The notes under the pieces were generated by a model. It made no database searches, was not told where the DNA came from, and worked only from the letters and a program-made list of their open reading frames with translations. 8,717 bases of DNA from Thermoplasmata archaeon (lineage in GTDB: Archaea; Thermoplasmatota; Thermoplasmata; Thermoplasmatales; Thermoplasmataceae): contig JAJZZZ010000058.1 of NCBI GenBank assembly GCA_021797265.1, forward strand, positions 1 to 8,717. The letters run 5' to 3'. Of the stretch, positions 1 to 6,312 are shown in pieces. The position numbers and the translations under genes were made by a program. Position 1 is the first letter of the stretch; every line of letters starts with the position of its first letter.

Positions 1-94
1 CCCTTGTAAGGGGTTTGACAAGATCCAAGGTCCTCTTTCTAACATTCCGGTATAAGTTTTCCAGATCGGAAGCCACTTCAGTACTGGCAGTCAT
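1..94 (-). CDS. Partial CDS, N-terminal 31 residues; possible DinB/EgtB-like protein
   Basis: Reading the minus strand from the ATG at 94 gives an open frame that leaves the window at base 1. It starts MTASTEVASDLENLYRNV and continues with charged, helical residues ending in a VKPLTR stretch. An in-frame TGA at 98-100 limits the start to ATG at 94 (or the adjacent TTG at 97). The arrangement 'R-x-R-T-L-x-L-V-x-P-L-T' resembles the first helix of DinB-fold proteins such as the EgtB sulfoxide synthases, from memory of those families. It could equally be another helical protein. The gene follows dedA on the same strand with a 26-base gap, but a TATA-like box sits at the dedA stop codon, so it may have its own leaderless promoter. 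That it is a real gene is likely; its function is a guess. Confidence 0.55.
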   Translation of the reverse strand, partial: MTASTEVASDLENLYRNVRKRTLDLVKPLTR

Positions 95-116
95 CAATCA
101 GTATATGATGCTCTTA

Positions 117-126
117 CAATTTAATG
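117..126 (-). promoter_or_regulatory. Candidate TATA box for the left-edge gene
   Basis: The minus strand reads CATTAAATTG here, centred about 27 bases before the ATG at 94 and overlapping the dedA stop codon (121-123). That spacing fits an archaeal leaderless transcript. No ribosome binding site precedes the ATG. It is a single weak AT-rich match, so confidence is low. Confidence 0.3.
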
Positions 127-813
127 GTTCTGAATCTGCTTGCTTTCATTTTCTTTGGGATCATCTTTGGTTGAATTCCCAGCCCTTTTCTCTTTTGAAA
201 CAGTTTTTTTAACGTTTCTCATCAGCAATACATATATCAGATAGAGAACGAGTAAAAGTATGGCCACATACTCAATTATGGATGTGAGGCTCCCAGAAAA
301 TGCGTAGTATCCGAAGATGATTAGGAGAGTATCCCATACCAGTGAGCCAAGGAATGAGAAGAGATAGAATTTTTTAAGGTCCATTTTTGCAAATCCTGCT
401 ACCAGACTTATCAGTCCTCTTACCCCTGGAACCATACGTATTATGAAAACCGCAAAAGAACCGTTTTTTTCGAACCAGGTTTCAAAATTCTCCACAGATT
501 CTTTTTTTAAATGAAATATATGGAGATGGTTGTATATTACATCCTTCCCCAGAAAATAGGCAATGAAATAGTCTATTGAAAATCCAACCAGTCCACCCAG
601 TAGAGCTACAAGAAGCACTCCCGGAAAATTAAGAATGCCTAGGTGTATATACTGCCCGGAAAGTGGTAGTATGACTTCGCTGGGAATAGGCAAAGAGGCT
701 GATTCCAGCATCATCAGGATGCCAATTCCAGTGTAACCGTAATTTACTACAAGATTGTGTATTGGGCCAGACCTCCCAAGAATTATGGAAATCAGGTATG
801 ATATTGTGATCAT
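121..813 (-). CDS. DedA/VTT (SNARE-associated) family membrane protein
   Basis: This 230-residue integral membrane protein belongs to the DedA/VTT family, whose members are linked to lipid transport or scrambling, membrane homeostasis and proton-dependent processes. The family's first re-entrant motif is visible at residues 36-52 (LESASLPIPSEVILPLSG), with the conserved acidic residue E37 and the PIPSE turn. The second motif is at residues 126-140 (RMVPGVRGLISLVAG), carrying the two arginines R126 and R132. Hydrophobic segments lie near residues 23-40, 62-90, 118-140, 148-173 and 178-198. The tail from residue 199 onward is polar, basic then acidic, and probably cytoplasmic. Length is normal for the family. 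A TATA-like box lies upstream at 851-860; there is no clear ribosome site. The precise substrate cannot be read from sequence. Confidence 0.9.
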   Translation of the reverse strand: MITISYLISIILGRSGPIHNLVVNYGYTGIGILMMLESASLPIPSEVILPLSGQYIHLGILNFPGVLLVALLGGLVGFSIDYFIAYFLGKDVIYNHLHIFHLKKESVENFETWFEKNGSFAVFIIRMVPGVRGLISLVAGFAKMDLKKFYLFSFLGSLVWDTLLIIFGYYAFSGSLTSIIEYVAILLLVLYLIYVLLMRNVKKTVSKEKRAGNSTKDDPKENESKQIQNH

Positions 814-951
814 TTTTCTTTACACTATGAATAGGTTCCTATGAAATCATGCATATATAAGGGATACAATTTAACCTTATACAGGAGGCTATTTTTCCTT
901 GGCATCTGAATATACTCTTTTCTTATGATGGGTTGGATTAATTAAGTTTAA
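814..951. other. Intergenic region between the isochorismatase-family gene and dedA
   Basis: These 138 bases hold the probable dedA promoter. No ORF of credible length, tRNA or stable hairpin was seen. The plus strand contains a GGAGG sequence near 883, but no start codon follows at suitable spacing. Confidence 0.5.
851..860 (-). promoter_or_regulatory. Candidate TATA box for dedA
   Basis: The minus strand reads TTATATATGC, a good archaeal TATA-box match, centred about 42 bases before the dedA ATG at 813. Transcription starting about 25 bases downstream would leave a leader of roughly 15-20 bases without an obvious ribosome site. Confidence 0.5.
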
Positions 952-1524
952 TCAATCCAGCATCTTGATTGCTTCATCGGTTTTCCTAATTATACCCATC
1001 CTTGAGAGCACGAACTTTAAGCTGGCTTCATGAGCCTCCGCTGACATATCGGACATGGCATCCTCCACAAAAATCTGGTTATAGCCATATTCATATGCAA
1101 ATCTTGCTGTACTCTCTACCCCGTAGGTAGTTGCTATTCCGCATAGAATTATGGTGTCAATTTTTCTTCTCCTCAATTGTAGATCGAGATCTGTGCAATA
1201 AAAAGCACCCCACTGGTGCTTTGTAATGAGGATGTCCCCATTCTCTATTCCCAGTTGGTCCACATACTGATCCCAGTCAGCAGATCTTTCGCCTCGTGAA
1301 AATGAAGACGCATTTCCGTCGACCTTTGGATGGAGCATAATGTCCATTGGCCCAGTTACCCTTACAGCAACAACAGGAATATTCTTTTCCCTGCATTTCC
1401 TGGCCAATCTGCCGGCATTTTCCAGAACCTCACTGGCTGGGTGCGGGGATGTATTCATTGAGGCAATCCCTTTTTGCAGATCAATTATTACTAATGCTTT
1501 TCTTTCGGTCTCATTCTGTGTCAT
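952..1524 (-). CDS. YecD-like isochorismatase-family hydrolase homologue, nucleophile Cys replaced by Gly
   Basis: This 190-residue cytoplasmic protein has the isochorismatase/cysteine-hydrolase fold. The catalytic aspartate is D15 in the first strand (ALVIIDLQKG), and the lysine is K102 (ITKHQWGAFYCTDLD). The usual nucleophile motif reads GIATTYGVESTA at 129-140, so glycine (G135) stands where cysteine is normally found; a separate C128 precedes it. As I recall it, E. coli YecD has the same QWGAFY, LQLRRR and glycine-bearing GVESTA motifs, so this is probably an ortholog-like member rather than a decayed gene. EntB isochorismatase also lacks the cysteine, so vinyl-ether or other non-covalent chemistry is possible; an amidase role is unlikely. 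Substrate unknown. It is divergent from hemA, with no clear functional link. The ATG at 1524 directly precedes the conserved first strand and has a TATA-like box about 23 bases upstream. Confidence 0.9.
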   Translation of the reverse strand: MTQNETERKALVIIDLQKGIASMNTSPHPASEVLENAGRLARKCREKNIPVVAVRVTGPMDIMLHPKVDGNASSFSRGERSADWDQYVDQLGIENGDILITKHQWGAFYCTDLDLQLRRRKIDTIILCGIATTYGVESTARFAYEYGYNQIFVEDAMSDMSAEAHEASLKFVLSRMGIIRKTDEAIKMLD

Positions 1525-1542
1525 TGAAAGGATATTTGCTCA

Positions 1543-1552
1543 TTTCTAAAAA
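1543..1552 (-). promoter_or_regulatory. Candidate TATA box for the isochorismatase-family gene
   Basis: The minus strand reads TTTTTAGAAA, centred about 23 bases before the ATG at 1524. With no ribosome site upstream of that ATG, a leaderless transcript is the simplest reading. Confidence 0.35.
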
Positions 1553-1619
1553 TCTTTAACGTCCTGAATATGCATTTTCCTTTTCTGAGTGAATATTTCA
1601 GTATATATCCCTCACTTAG

Positions 1620-1629
1620 ATTATATATT
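1620..1629 (+). promoter_or_regulatory. Candidate TATA box for hemA
   Basis: The sequence ATTATATATT predicts transcription starting near 1650, leaving a leader of about 26 bases that contains the ribosome site at 1665-1669. A second TATA-like run (GTATATAT, 1601-1608) lies 19 bases further upstream and could serve instead. Confidence 0.5.
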
Positions 1630-1664
1630 CAGAATGCGATATGGAATAAGCACTTGCAGAAGTT

Positions 1665-1669
1665 GTGAT
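1665..1669 (+). promoter_or_regulatory. Ribosome binding site fixing the hemA start
   Basis: GTGAT, followed by AGG, matches the archaeal anti-Shine-Dalgarno sequence and ends six bases before the ATG at 1676. It supports that ATG over the upstream in-frame ATGs at 1589 and 1634. Confidence 0.65.
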
Positions 1670-1675
1670 AGGTTG

Positions 1676-2875
1676 ATGAGCGAAATTGGTGTGGTTTCAT
1701 GGAGCTTCAATGATGATCCTTCGGCGCTTCAAAATGCATTAATATTTGAGGCATCAATATCAGGATTCTTCAATGGGTTGCTGAATGGCCCACATTTTGT
1801 CCAGTTGAAAACCTGCAACAGGCTCGAATATTACTTCATAGAGAACTCACAGCCACCTTTTGATAATATACCTCCAGGATATAGGTATCTTCAGGGAAAA
1901 GAGGCAATTAAACATTTAATCCTGGTTGCCTCGGGGCTAGACTCCCTTTCCGTTGGGGAAAGTGAGATTCTCTCCCAGGTAAAATCTGCGTTCACGAAAG
2001 CCTCAGAGTCTGGAAGCCTTGATAAAATGCTTCAGCAGATTTTCCGCATGGCAATTTTCGTAGGAAAGAAGGTGAGGACCGACACAGGGATCTCGAAAGG
2101 AAAGACATCCATCGCACACATATCCATAGACCTCTTAAAAGAGAAGCACAGTCTGGAAGGAAAAAGGATTCTTCTTATTGGAACCGGAAAGATAGCCACA
2201 AAGATCTTGAAGTACCTTACATCCGATAAAAGACTAACTATTTCTCTGATGGGAAGGAATGAAGAAACTGGAGCTGCCCTTGCCTCAGAGAATGGCTGCA
2301 GATATCTTGATATATCCGACCTGAGAGAGGCGATCCTTGAAAATGATGTGATAATCACGGCAACAACATCATCGAGGCCCATCATCGAGGAATCAGATAT
2401 AATTAGTATATCAGGTTCAAGAGAGTTGATTCTTCTGGATGTATCAAATCCATGCAATATCGAAACAAAAGTGGCCGACCTGAATAACATATATCTTTAT
2501 ACATTCAGTGATCTGGAGGCCATTATCAGGACAAATATTGAGATAAAAAAAGAAGAAATAATAAAGGCTCGGCAGATCGTTGAAGAGCAATTGAAGGTAA
2601 TTATGGAAAAGATGAGGGAACTCGAGATGGACCATCTTGTTGAGTCTTACATGAAATATTCTGAAAGGCTAGCTGCCAGAGAGGCCCAGAAAGCACTTTC
2701 TGCTATAAGGGAAGGTGGGGACCCCTCAGAGGTCCTTTCTGCTATGAGCGGCTCCATCTCAAGGAAGATACTCAGGCCATACATTCTTGCTGTAAAAGAG
2801 GCAGCAAGATCTCCTGAAAACGAAAATGCAGACTCCTTGAAGTCTGTCCTATCAAAGATCAGAGATACTTCTTAA
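1676..2875 (+). CDS. hemA: Glutamyl-tRNA reductase
   Basis: This enzyme reduces glutamyl-tRNA(Glu) with NADPH to glutamate-1-semialdehyde, the first committed step of C5 tetrapyrrole synthesis. With the start at 1676 the protein has 399 residues. The catalytic cysteine is C47 in TCNRLEYY, matching C48 of the Methanopyrus kandleri enzyme and C50 of E. coli. The family motif HLILVASGLDSLSVGESEIL lies at 80-99, ending in the GESEIL segment. The Rossmann NADPH-binding glycine motif is IGTGKIA at 168-174. The helical spine and C-terminal dimerisation domain follow from about residue 305. Upstream ATGs at 1589 and 1634 would add 29 or 15 residues with no family counterpart, and the ribosome site favours 1676. 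Its 3' end overlaps hemL, which encodes the next enzyme, on the opposite strand. Confidence 0.96.
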   Translation: MSEIGVVSWSFNDDPSALQNALIFEASISGFFNGLLNGPHFVQLKTCNRLEYYFIENSQPPFDNIPPGYRYLQGKEAIKHLILVASGLDSLSVGESEILSQVKSAFTKASESGSLDKMLQQIFRMAIFVGKKVRTDTGISKGKTSIAHISIDLLKEKHSLEGKRILLIGTGKIATKILKYLTSDKRLTISLMGRNEETGAALASENGCRYLDISDLREAILENDVIITATTSSRPIIEESDIISISGSRELILLDVSNPCNIETKVADLNNIYLYTFSDLEAIIRTNIEIKKEEIIKARQIVEEQLKVIMEKMRELEMDHLVESYMKYSERLAAREAQKALSAIREGGDPSEVLSAMSGSISRKILRPYILAVKEAARSPENENADSLKSVLSKIRDTS

Positions 2876-4139
2876 TCTCTCTGAATGAAACTTCAAAGGC
2901 TTCAATTGTCTTTTCAAGTTCATTCTTACAATGTGCAAAGCTGACGAAATTAGATTCAAACTGGGAAGGCGGAAGATATATCCCATTATCCTTTGCTGTC
3001 TTGAAGAATTCCATGAAAAGACGAGAATTGCTTTCAGCCGCTGAATCATATGAATCCACCTTATTTCTGTTAAAGAAAATTGTGAACATTGGCCCTGTGT
3101 TGTTTACCTGAACTTGAATTCCATATTTTCTGGCAGAATCTGACGCAGAAGATGCAATTTTCTCAGTGTATGCACCTATATCTCTATATTCTTTCTTCCT
3201 TAGTTCTGAAAGGGTCTCATAGCCTGCAATCATTGTCAGGGGGTTTCCTGAAAACGTTCCACCTTCATATACAGGCCCGGATGGGGCGATCATATCCATT
3301 ATATCACTCCTACCTCCGAAGAGGCCAACTGGCAAACCTCCTCCGATTATCTTACCAAGGATCGTAATGTCCGGCTTGATCCCGATAGAATTCTGATATC
3401 CGCCGAATGTGAAGCGAAATCCTGTAATTACTTCGTCAAATATCAGGAGAGAGCCATCCTGCCTGCACTGTTCTTCGAGGAAATTAAGGAATCCCCCAGC
3501 CGGAGGTATTACACCCACATTCCCAAGAACAGGTTCCACTATAACTGCCGCTATTTTCCCTTTGAAAGTTGAAAATATCTTTCTGACTGATTCTTCATCA
3601 TTGAATTTGCCCACAACAACAGTCGACGAAACCTGTTCTGGTATGCCTGGGCTTGAAGATATCCCAAATGTCAGGCCTCCACTACCCATCTTCTGTAGAA
3701 CATAATCATGGGAACCATGATAGGCTCCATCGAATTTCACTATGATGTCACGCTTCATGAAAGCCCTTGCTAGCCTTATGGCATGCATTGTGGCCTCTGT
3801 ACCTGAGTTTGTGAACCTCATTTTCTCAATTGATGGTATTGCTCCTTTGATAACTTTACCAAGTTTTGATTCATTCTCCGTAGGCGCACCATATATGAAG
3901 CCGTCTGCCAGTTTTTCCTTTAGCTTCTTGACCACATTCTCAGGAGAATGGCCCAGGATTGATGGACCAAACCCCAGACAATAATCAATATATCTTCTTC
4001 CGTCCACGTCCTCAATATAAGGGCCATGGGCCCTTTCAATAAATTCCGGATATGGGCCATAATATCTAACTGGAGAATTCACACCGGAGGGAAATATATC
4101 TATTGATTCACGGAACAGCGATTCTGATCGTACCGACAT
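2859..4139 (-). CDS. hemL: Glutamate-1-semialdehyde 2,1-aminomutase
   Basis: This PLP enzyme converts glutamate-1-semialdehyde, the unstable product of HemA, to 5-aminolevulinate in the cytoplasm. It has 426 residues, the usual family length. Near the start is the family signature SGVNSPVR (18-25). The cofactor phosphate loop is NSGTEA (111-116), the ring-contacting aspartate lies in FDEVITGFR (234-242), and the PLP-binding lysine is K263 in LGKIIGGGLPVG. The EGGTFSGNP motif (292-300) completes the active site. The ATG at 4139 gives the standard N-terminus. The gene is 61 bases downstream of the glycosyltransferase gene on the same strand. A weak TATA-like box at 4158-4166 suggests its own leaderless promoter. 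Its last 17 bases overlap the end of hemA on the opposite strand. Confidence 0.97.
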   Translation of the reverse strand: MSVRSESLFRESIDIFPSGVNSPVRYYGPYPEFIERAHGPYIEDVDGRRYIDYCLGFGPSILGHSPENVVKKLKEKLADGFIYGAPTENESKLGKVIKGAIPSIEKMRFTNSGTEATMHAIRLARAFMKRDIIVKFDGAYHGSHDYVLQKMGSGGLTFGISSSPGIPEQVSSTVVVGKFNDEESVRKIFSTFKGKIAAVIVEPVLGNVGVIPPAGGFLNFLEEQCRQDGSLLIFDEVITGFRFTFGGYQNSIGIKPDITILGKIIGGGLPVGLFGGRSDIMDMIAPSGPVYEGGTFSGNPLTMIAGYETLSELRKKEYRDIGAYTEKIASSASDSARKYGIQVQVNNTGPMFTIFFNRNKVDSYDSAAESNSRLFMEFFKTAKDNGIYLPPSQFESNFVSFAHCKNELEKTIEAFEVSFREIKKYL

Positions 4140-4157
4140 CTATGGATAATTGGAAAT

Positions 4158-4166
4158 CAATATTTC
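4158..4166 (-). promoter_or_regulatory. Weak candidate TATA box for hemL
   Basis: The minus strand reads GAAATATTG about 23 bases before the hemL ATG, the spacing of a leaderless archaeal promoter. There is no ribosome site between it and the ATG. The match is weak; read-through from the glycosyltransferase gene is the alternative. Confidence 0.25.
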
Positions 4167-4200
4167 ACAGTTTGGAAATCCCTGAATGCCACCGATGGAG

Positions 4201-5409
4201 TCATACTTTCGTTATCACATCAAACACATTTTTGTCTGGCGGATAGAGCAGGGAATAAAATAGAGTTCCCCCCTCGTACAATGCTATGAAGAACTGGAGT
4301 GCCAGCATAATTGGGCTCCATTTCTTCCCGGTCTTTATTGCACCGTACTGATAGAACACAAAGTAGCAGAATGTGTTTATTCCCGATATGACTGAAAGGA
4401 AGAGTGGGAAATGAAAATGAAGCACCAGAGATGGAATGAGAAGGAAAACACCAAAGAAACCTGACCATCCTATCGCATACCTGTATATGAGCCAGTAGAA
4501 CATTTTCCTGTTGATCTTTTTAATGTAGGTTCTTGCCCAGAGCATGGATACAATCCATCTCCTTCTCTGCTTGTAGAAATCTCTGATGGATGTTGGGGGA
4601 GCTATGAATATTGCAAAGGGAATATAGCCAAACCTGTATCCATTTTTCACTATTAGCTGGCTCATAATTATGTCGTCAGCCCCGTAAGTTCCAAAATCCC
4701 AGCCAATCTTCTCTTCAACATCAGCCCTTATAACAAGGCCCTCTCCATGAACGGCCATAGGCCTTCCCTTTCTGTTGAAGTATGTGCAGAAGGCAGCGCA
4801 GTCAGAAACTCTTGTCATATCTGCCAGGGTTGAAAAAAGGTGAATGCCCGGCTCCCTGAGCCTCAGGTGGCCCTGGCCACCCTCCTCTGTCATTCGATAA
4901 ACATACTGGACATACTCCTCAGAAACAACTGAATCATCGTCCAGATGAATCAGGTAAGTTTCACTTGATATGCCTCTTTCCATCAGCCATTTGCTCTCAT
5001 AGTCAAGGGCACGAAGTTTATGTTTTGAACCGTTCGGGCAGGTGTACTCTGAAGGAACTATAATCTCCTCAGCAAGATACTGGTGTTTATCATATTCCTC
5101 TTTAATCACGTAAACTTCCAGAGGAGTGGAATATGATCTGAGTATCATGGTAATTTTGTCCACAATCTTCGGGTTTTTGCCATTGGTGCATATCACTGCC
5201 ATAACCCTTCTCCTTGAGAAGTATTCCCTCTGTTGAAGAATTGGTGTTACCACGACATGTTTCTGCTCCTGCCATTTCATCCTGGTAAAAAGGCTGTCCT
5301 CACCCTTTGTCCAGCCCTTGATTATCAGTATAAGCTGGAATATGGCCACCGGGAAATAGAGCAGTACAAGGAATGCCACCAGGTAAAATAGAGGATTGAA
5401 GAAATGCAT
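4201..5409 (-). CDS. Membrane-bound family 2 glycosyltransferase, Egghead-like
   Basis: This 402-residue protein has one N-terminal membrane helix (about 7-30), a GT-A catalytic domain (about 65-290) and about three C-terminal helices (about 305-332, 335-357, 366-388). Catalytic elements are visible: the metal/nucleotide-sugar DxD in HLDDDS (155-160), the acid motif GADD (243-246), and the processive-type QRRRW (281-285). The order of HLDDD, GQG (178-180), TLADMTRVSD (194-203), the ADD site and DFYKQRRRW parallels what I remember of animal Egghead/BRE-3, a beta-1,4-mannosyltransferase acting on glycosphingolipid. The likely role is therefore transfer of a hexose from a nucleotide or lipid-linked donor onto a membrane lipid or surface glycan, with the active site facing the cytoplasm. 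Donor and acceptor are unknown. No other surface-polysaccharide gene is nearby. The ATG at 5409 places the hydrophobic helix normally. Confidence 0.88.
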   Translation of the reverse strand: MHFFNPLFYLVAFLVLLYFPVAIFQLILIIKGWTKGEDSLFTRMKWQEQKHVVVTPILQQREYFSRRRVMAVICTNGKNPKIVDKITMILRSYSTPLEVYVIKEEYDKHQYLAEEIIVPSEYTCPNGSKHKLRALDYESKWLMERGISSETYLIHLDDDSVVSEEYVQYVYRMTEEGGQGHLRLREPGIHLFSTLADMTRVSDCAAFCTYFNRKGRPMAVHGEGLVIRADVEEKIGWDFGTYGADDIIMSQLIVKNGYRFGYIPFAIFIAPPTSIRDFYKQRRRWIVSMLWARTYIKKINRKMFYWLIYRYAIGWSGFFGVFLLIPSLVLHFHFPLFLSVISGINTFCYFVFYQYGAIKTGKKWSPIMLALQFFIALYEGGTLFYSLLYPPDKNVFDVITKV

Positions 5410-5606
5410 TTATTCTGTCAGACAGGAGAGTGAGTAGTACCATAAGAATTTTTACGAAAATTTAGGGTTCAGTTTAAAAATAGGCATAAGATTATTTAAA
5501 TATTTTTTTTAAGATCCATATTCATCCTCCTTTCAAGTTATACTTCCAGACTGTATTACTCTGAAGATCATGTAAAGTTAAAATTAGTCAATGAATTACA
5601 TTCCCT
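5410..5606. promoter_or_regulatory. Divergent promoter region between glycosyltransferase and deaminase genes
   Basis: This is the longest gap in the window (197 bases) and is very AT-rich. For the plus-strand deaminase, GTTAAAATTA at 5577-5586 is centred 25 bases before the ATG at 5607, fitting a leaderless transcript. For the minus-strand glycosyltransferase, TATTTTTAAA (5473-5482) and GTAAAAATT (5447-5455) are alternative TATA candidates, leaving leaders of very roughly 40 or 17 bases. A T-rich run with a TTTAAA core at 5491-5511 is unassigned. No small gene or hairpin was convincing. Confidence 0.45.
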
Positions 5607-6113
5607 ATGTCTTCACAACCCTCATGGGATCAGTACTTCATGAGAATGGCATTTCTTGCTGCTTCAAGAGCAAACTGCACAAGGAGAAAAGTCGGAGCTG
5701 TTATTGTAAAGGGAAAAAACGTACTTGCAACTGGATACAACGGCCCCCCTTCTGGTACTGTACATTGTGATGTTGTGGGGTGCATCAGGGACGACCTTAA
5801 TGTTCCTTCCGGAGAAAGGCATGAGCTATGCCGCGGGCTTCATGCCGAACAGAACGCAATCATCCAGGCCGCTGTCCACGGGGTAAGCATAGCAGGTTCC
5901 ACAATATATGTAACTACACACCCCTGTGTTGTCTGCTCCAAGATGATTATGAATGCACAGATTCTTGAAATTGTATATTCAGGAGGCTATCCGGATGATC
6001 TCTCGGAGCTTATGCTGCTTGAAAGCAATATTAAAAAGAGAAATTTTCCCCTCCCTGAAAGGGAAATTGAAATGATGCTTGGTGATTTCTCACAGAAAAA
6101 TGGAGAAGATTGA
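5607..6113 (+). CDS. dCMP deaminase-type zinc deaminase (ComEB-like)
   Basis: This 168-residue member of the CDA/dCMP deaminase superfamily probably hydrolyses dCMP to dUMP, feeding thymidylate synthesis. The active-site zinc ligands are clear: H79 and the catalytic proton-shuttling E81 in LHAEQNAI, then C107 and C110 in HPCVVCSKM. The N-terminal [10 protein letters not shown] and [10 protein letters not shown] segments (26-50) form the first strands and the nucleotide-binding loop typical of dCMP deaminases. The stretch between residues 53 and 75 carries H53, C54, C59, H72 and C75 around SGERHELC. This is a likely family-conserved second metal or structural site, though I cannot prove that. 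The gene stands alone on the plus strand with its own promoter. Its stop is two bases from the stop of the convergent small membrane protein gene. A related cytidine/CMP-type specificity is the main alternative. Confidence 0.93.
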   Translation: MSSQPSWDQYFMRMAFLAASRANCTRRKVGAVIVKGKNVLATGYNGPPSGTVHCDVVGCIRDDLNVPSGERHELCRGLHAEQNAIIQAAVHGVSIAGSTIYVTTHPCVVCSKMIMNAQILEIVYSGGYPDDLSELMLLESNIKKRNFPLPEREIEMMLGDFSQKNGED

Positions 6114-6115
6114 AC

Positions 6116-6301
6116 TCAATGTTTCAGAGCCCAGGGTACTGCCAGAGCTGTAAGATATATCAGGAACCCTACAACTGCAAAGGGGACTATGTCTATTGGC
6201 TTCAGATGTTCAAACTTGTACAGCACTCCACCAATTTCTATTACGAATAATCCAAGAAAGAAAAGCGGGTACCTTATTTTTCCAAGATCTTTATTTTTCA
6301 T
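6116..6301 (-). CDS. Small two-helix membrane protein at the end of the sdh operon; candidate complex II subunit
   Basis: This 61-residue protein has a basic N-terminus (K2, K4, K8, R10) followed by two hydrophobic helices, about 12-28 and 38-57, separated by a short charged loop (YKFEHLKPID). The positive-inside pattern predicts both ends in the cytoplasm. It begins six bases after the sdhC stop. A strong GGTGAT ribosome site overlaps that stop codon, so its translation is probably coupled to sdhC. The position suggests an accessory or fourth (SdhD-like) anchor subunit of succinate dehydrogenase. No conserved catalytic or cofactor motif is present; the single histidine between the helices is H32, plus H61 at the C-terminus. 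I do not recognise the family, so the subunit role is inferred from context only. Confidence 0.75.
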   Translation of the reverse strand: MKNKDLGKIRYPLFFLGLFVIEIGGVLYKFEHLKPIDIVPFAVVGFLIYLTALAVPWALKH

Positions 6302-6306
6302 CGTAC

Positions 6307-6312
6307 ATCACC
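6307..6312 (-). promoter_or_regulatory. Ribosome binding site for the small membrane protein, overlapping the sdhC stop
   Basis: On the minus strand GGTGAT spans the last codon and TGA stop of sdhC (stop at 6308-6310) and ends five bases before the ATG at 6301. This is a perfect anti-Shine-Dalgarno match and argues that the 61-residue gene is real and translationally coupled. Confidence 0.75.

Noticed and set aside
196..211. T-run on the plus strand as a transcription terminator
   Set aside because: It lies inside the dedA coding region, encoding its lysine-rich tail on the minus strand, and no plus-strand gene precedes it.
952..1524. Isochorismatase-family gene as a pseudogene because of the missing cysteine
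   Set aside because: The frame is intact, other motifs are well kept, and E. coli YecD has the same glycine.
1588..1616. Inverted repeat AGTGA / TCACT flanking the upstream TATA-like run before hemA
   Set aside because: Five-base arms with a 19-base gap are expected by chance in AT-rich DNA, and no regulator gene is nearby.
2032..2490. 152-codon open frame on the minus strand inside hemA
   Set aside because: It is antisense to well-conserved hemA catalytic and NADPH-binding regions and has no recognisable domain or start signal.
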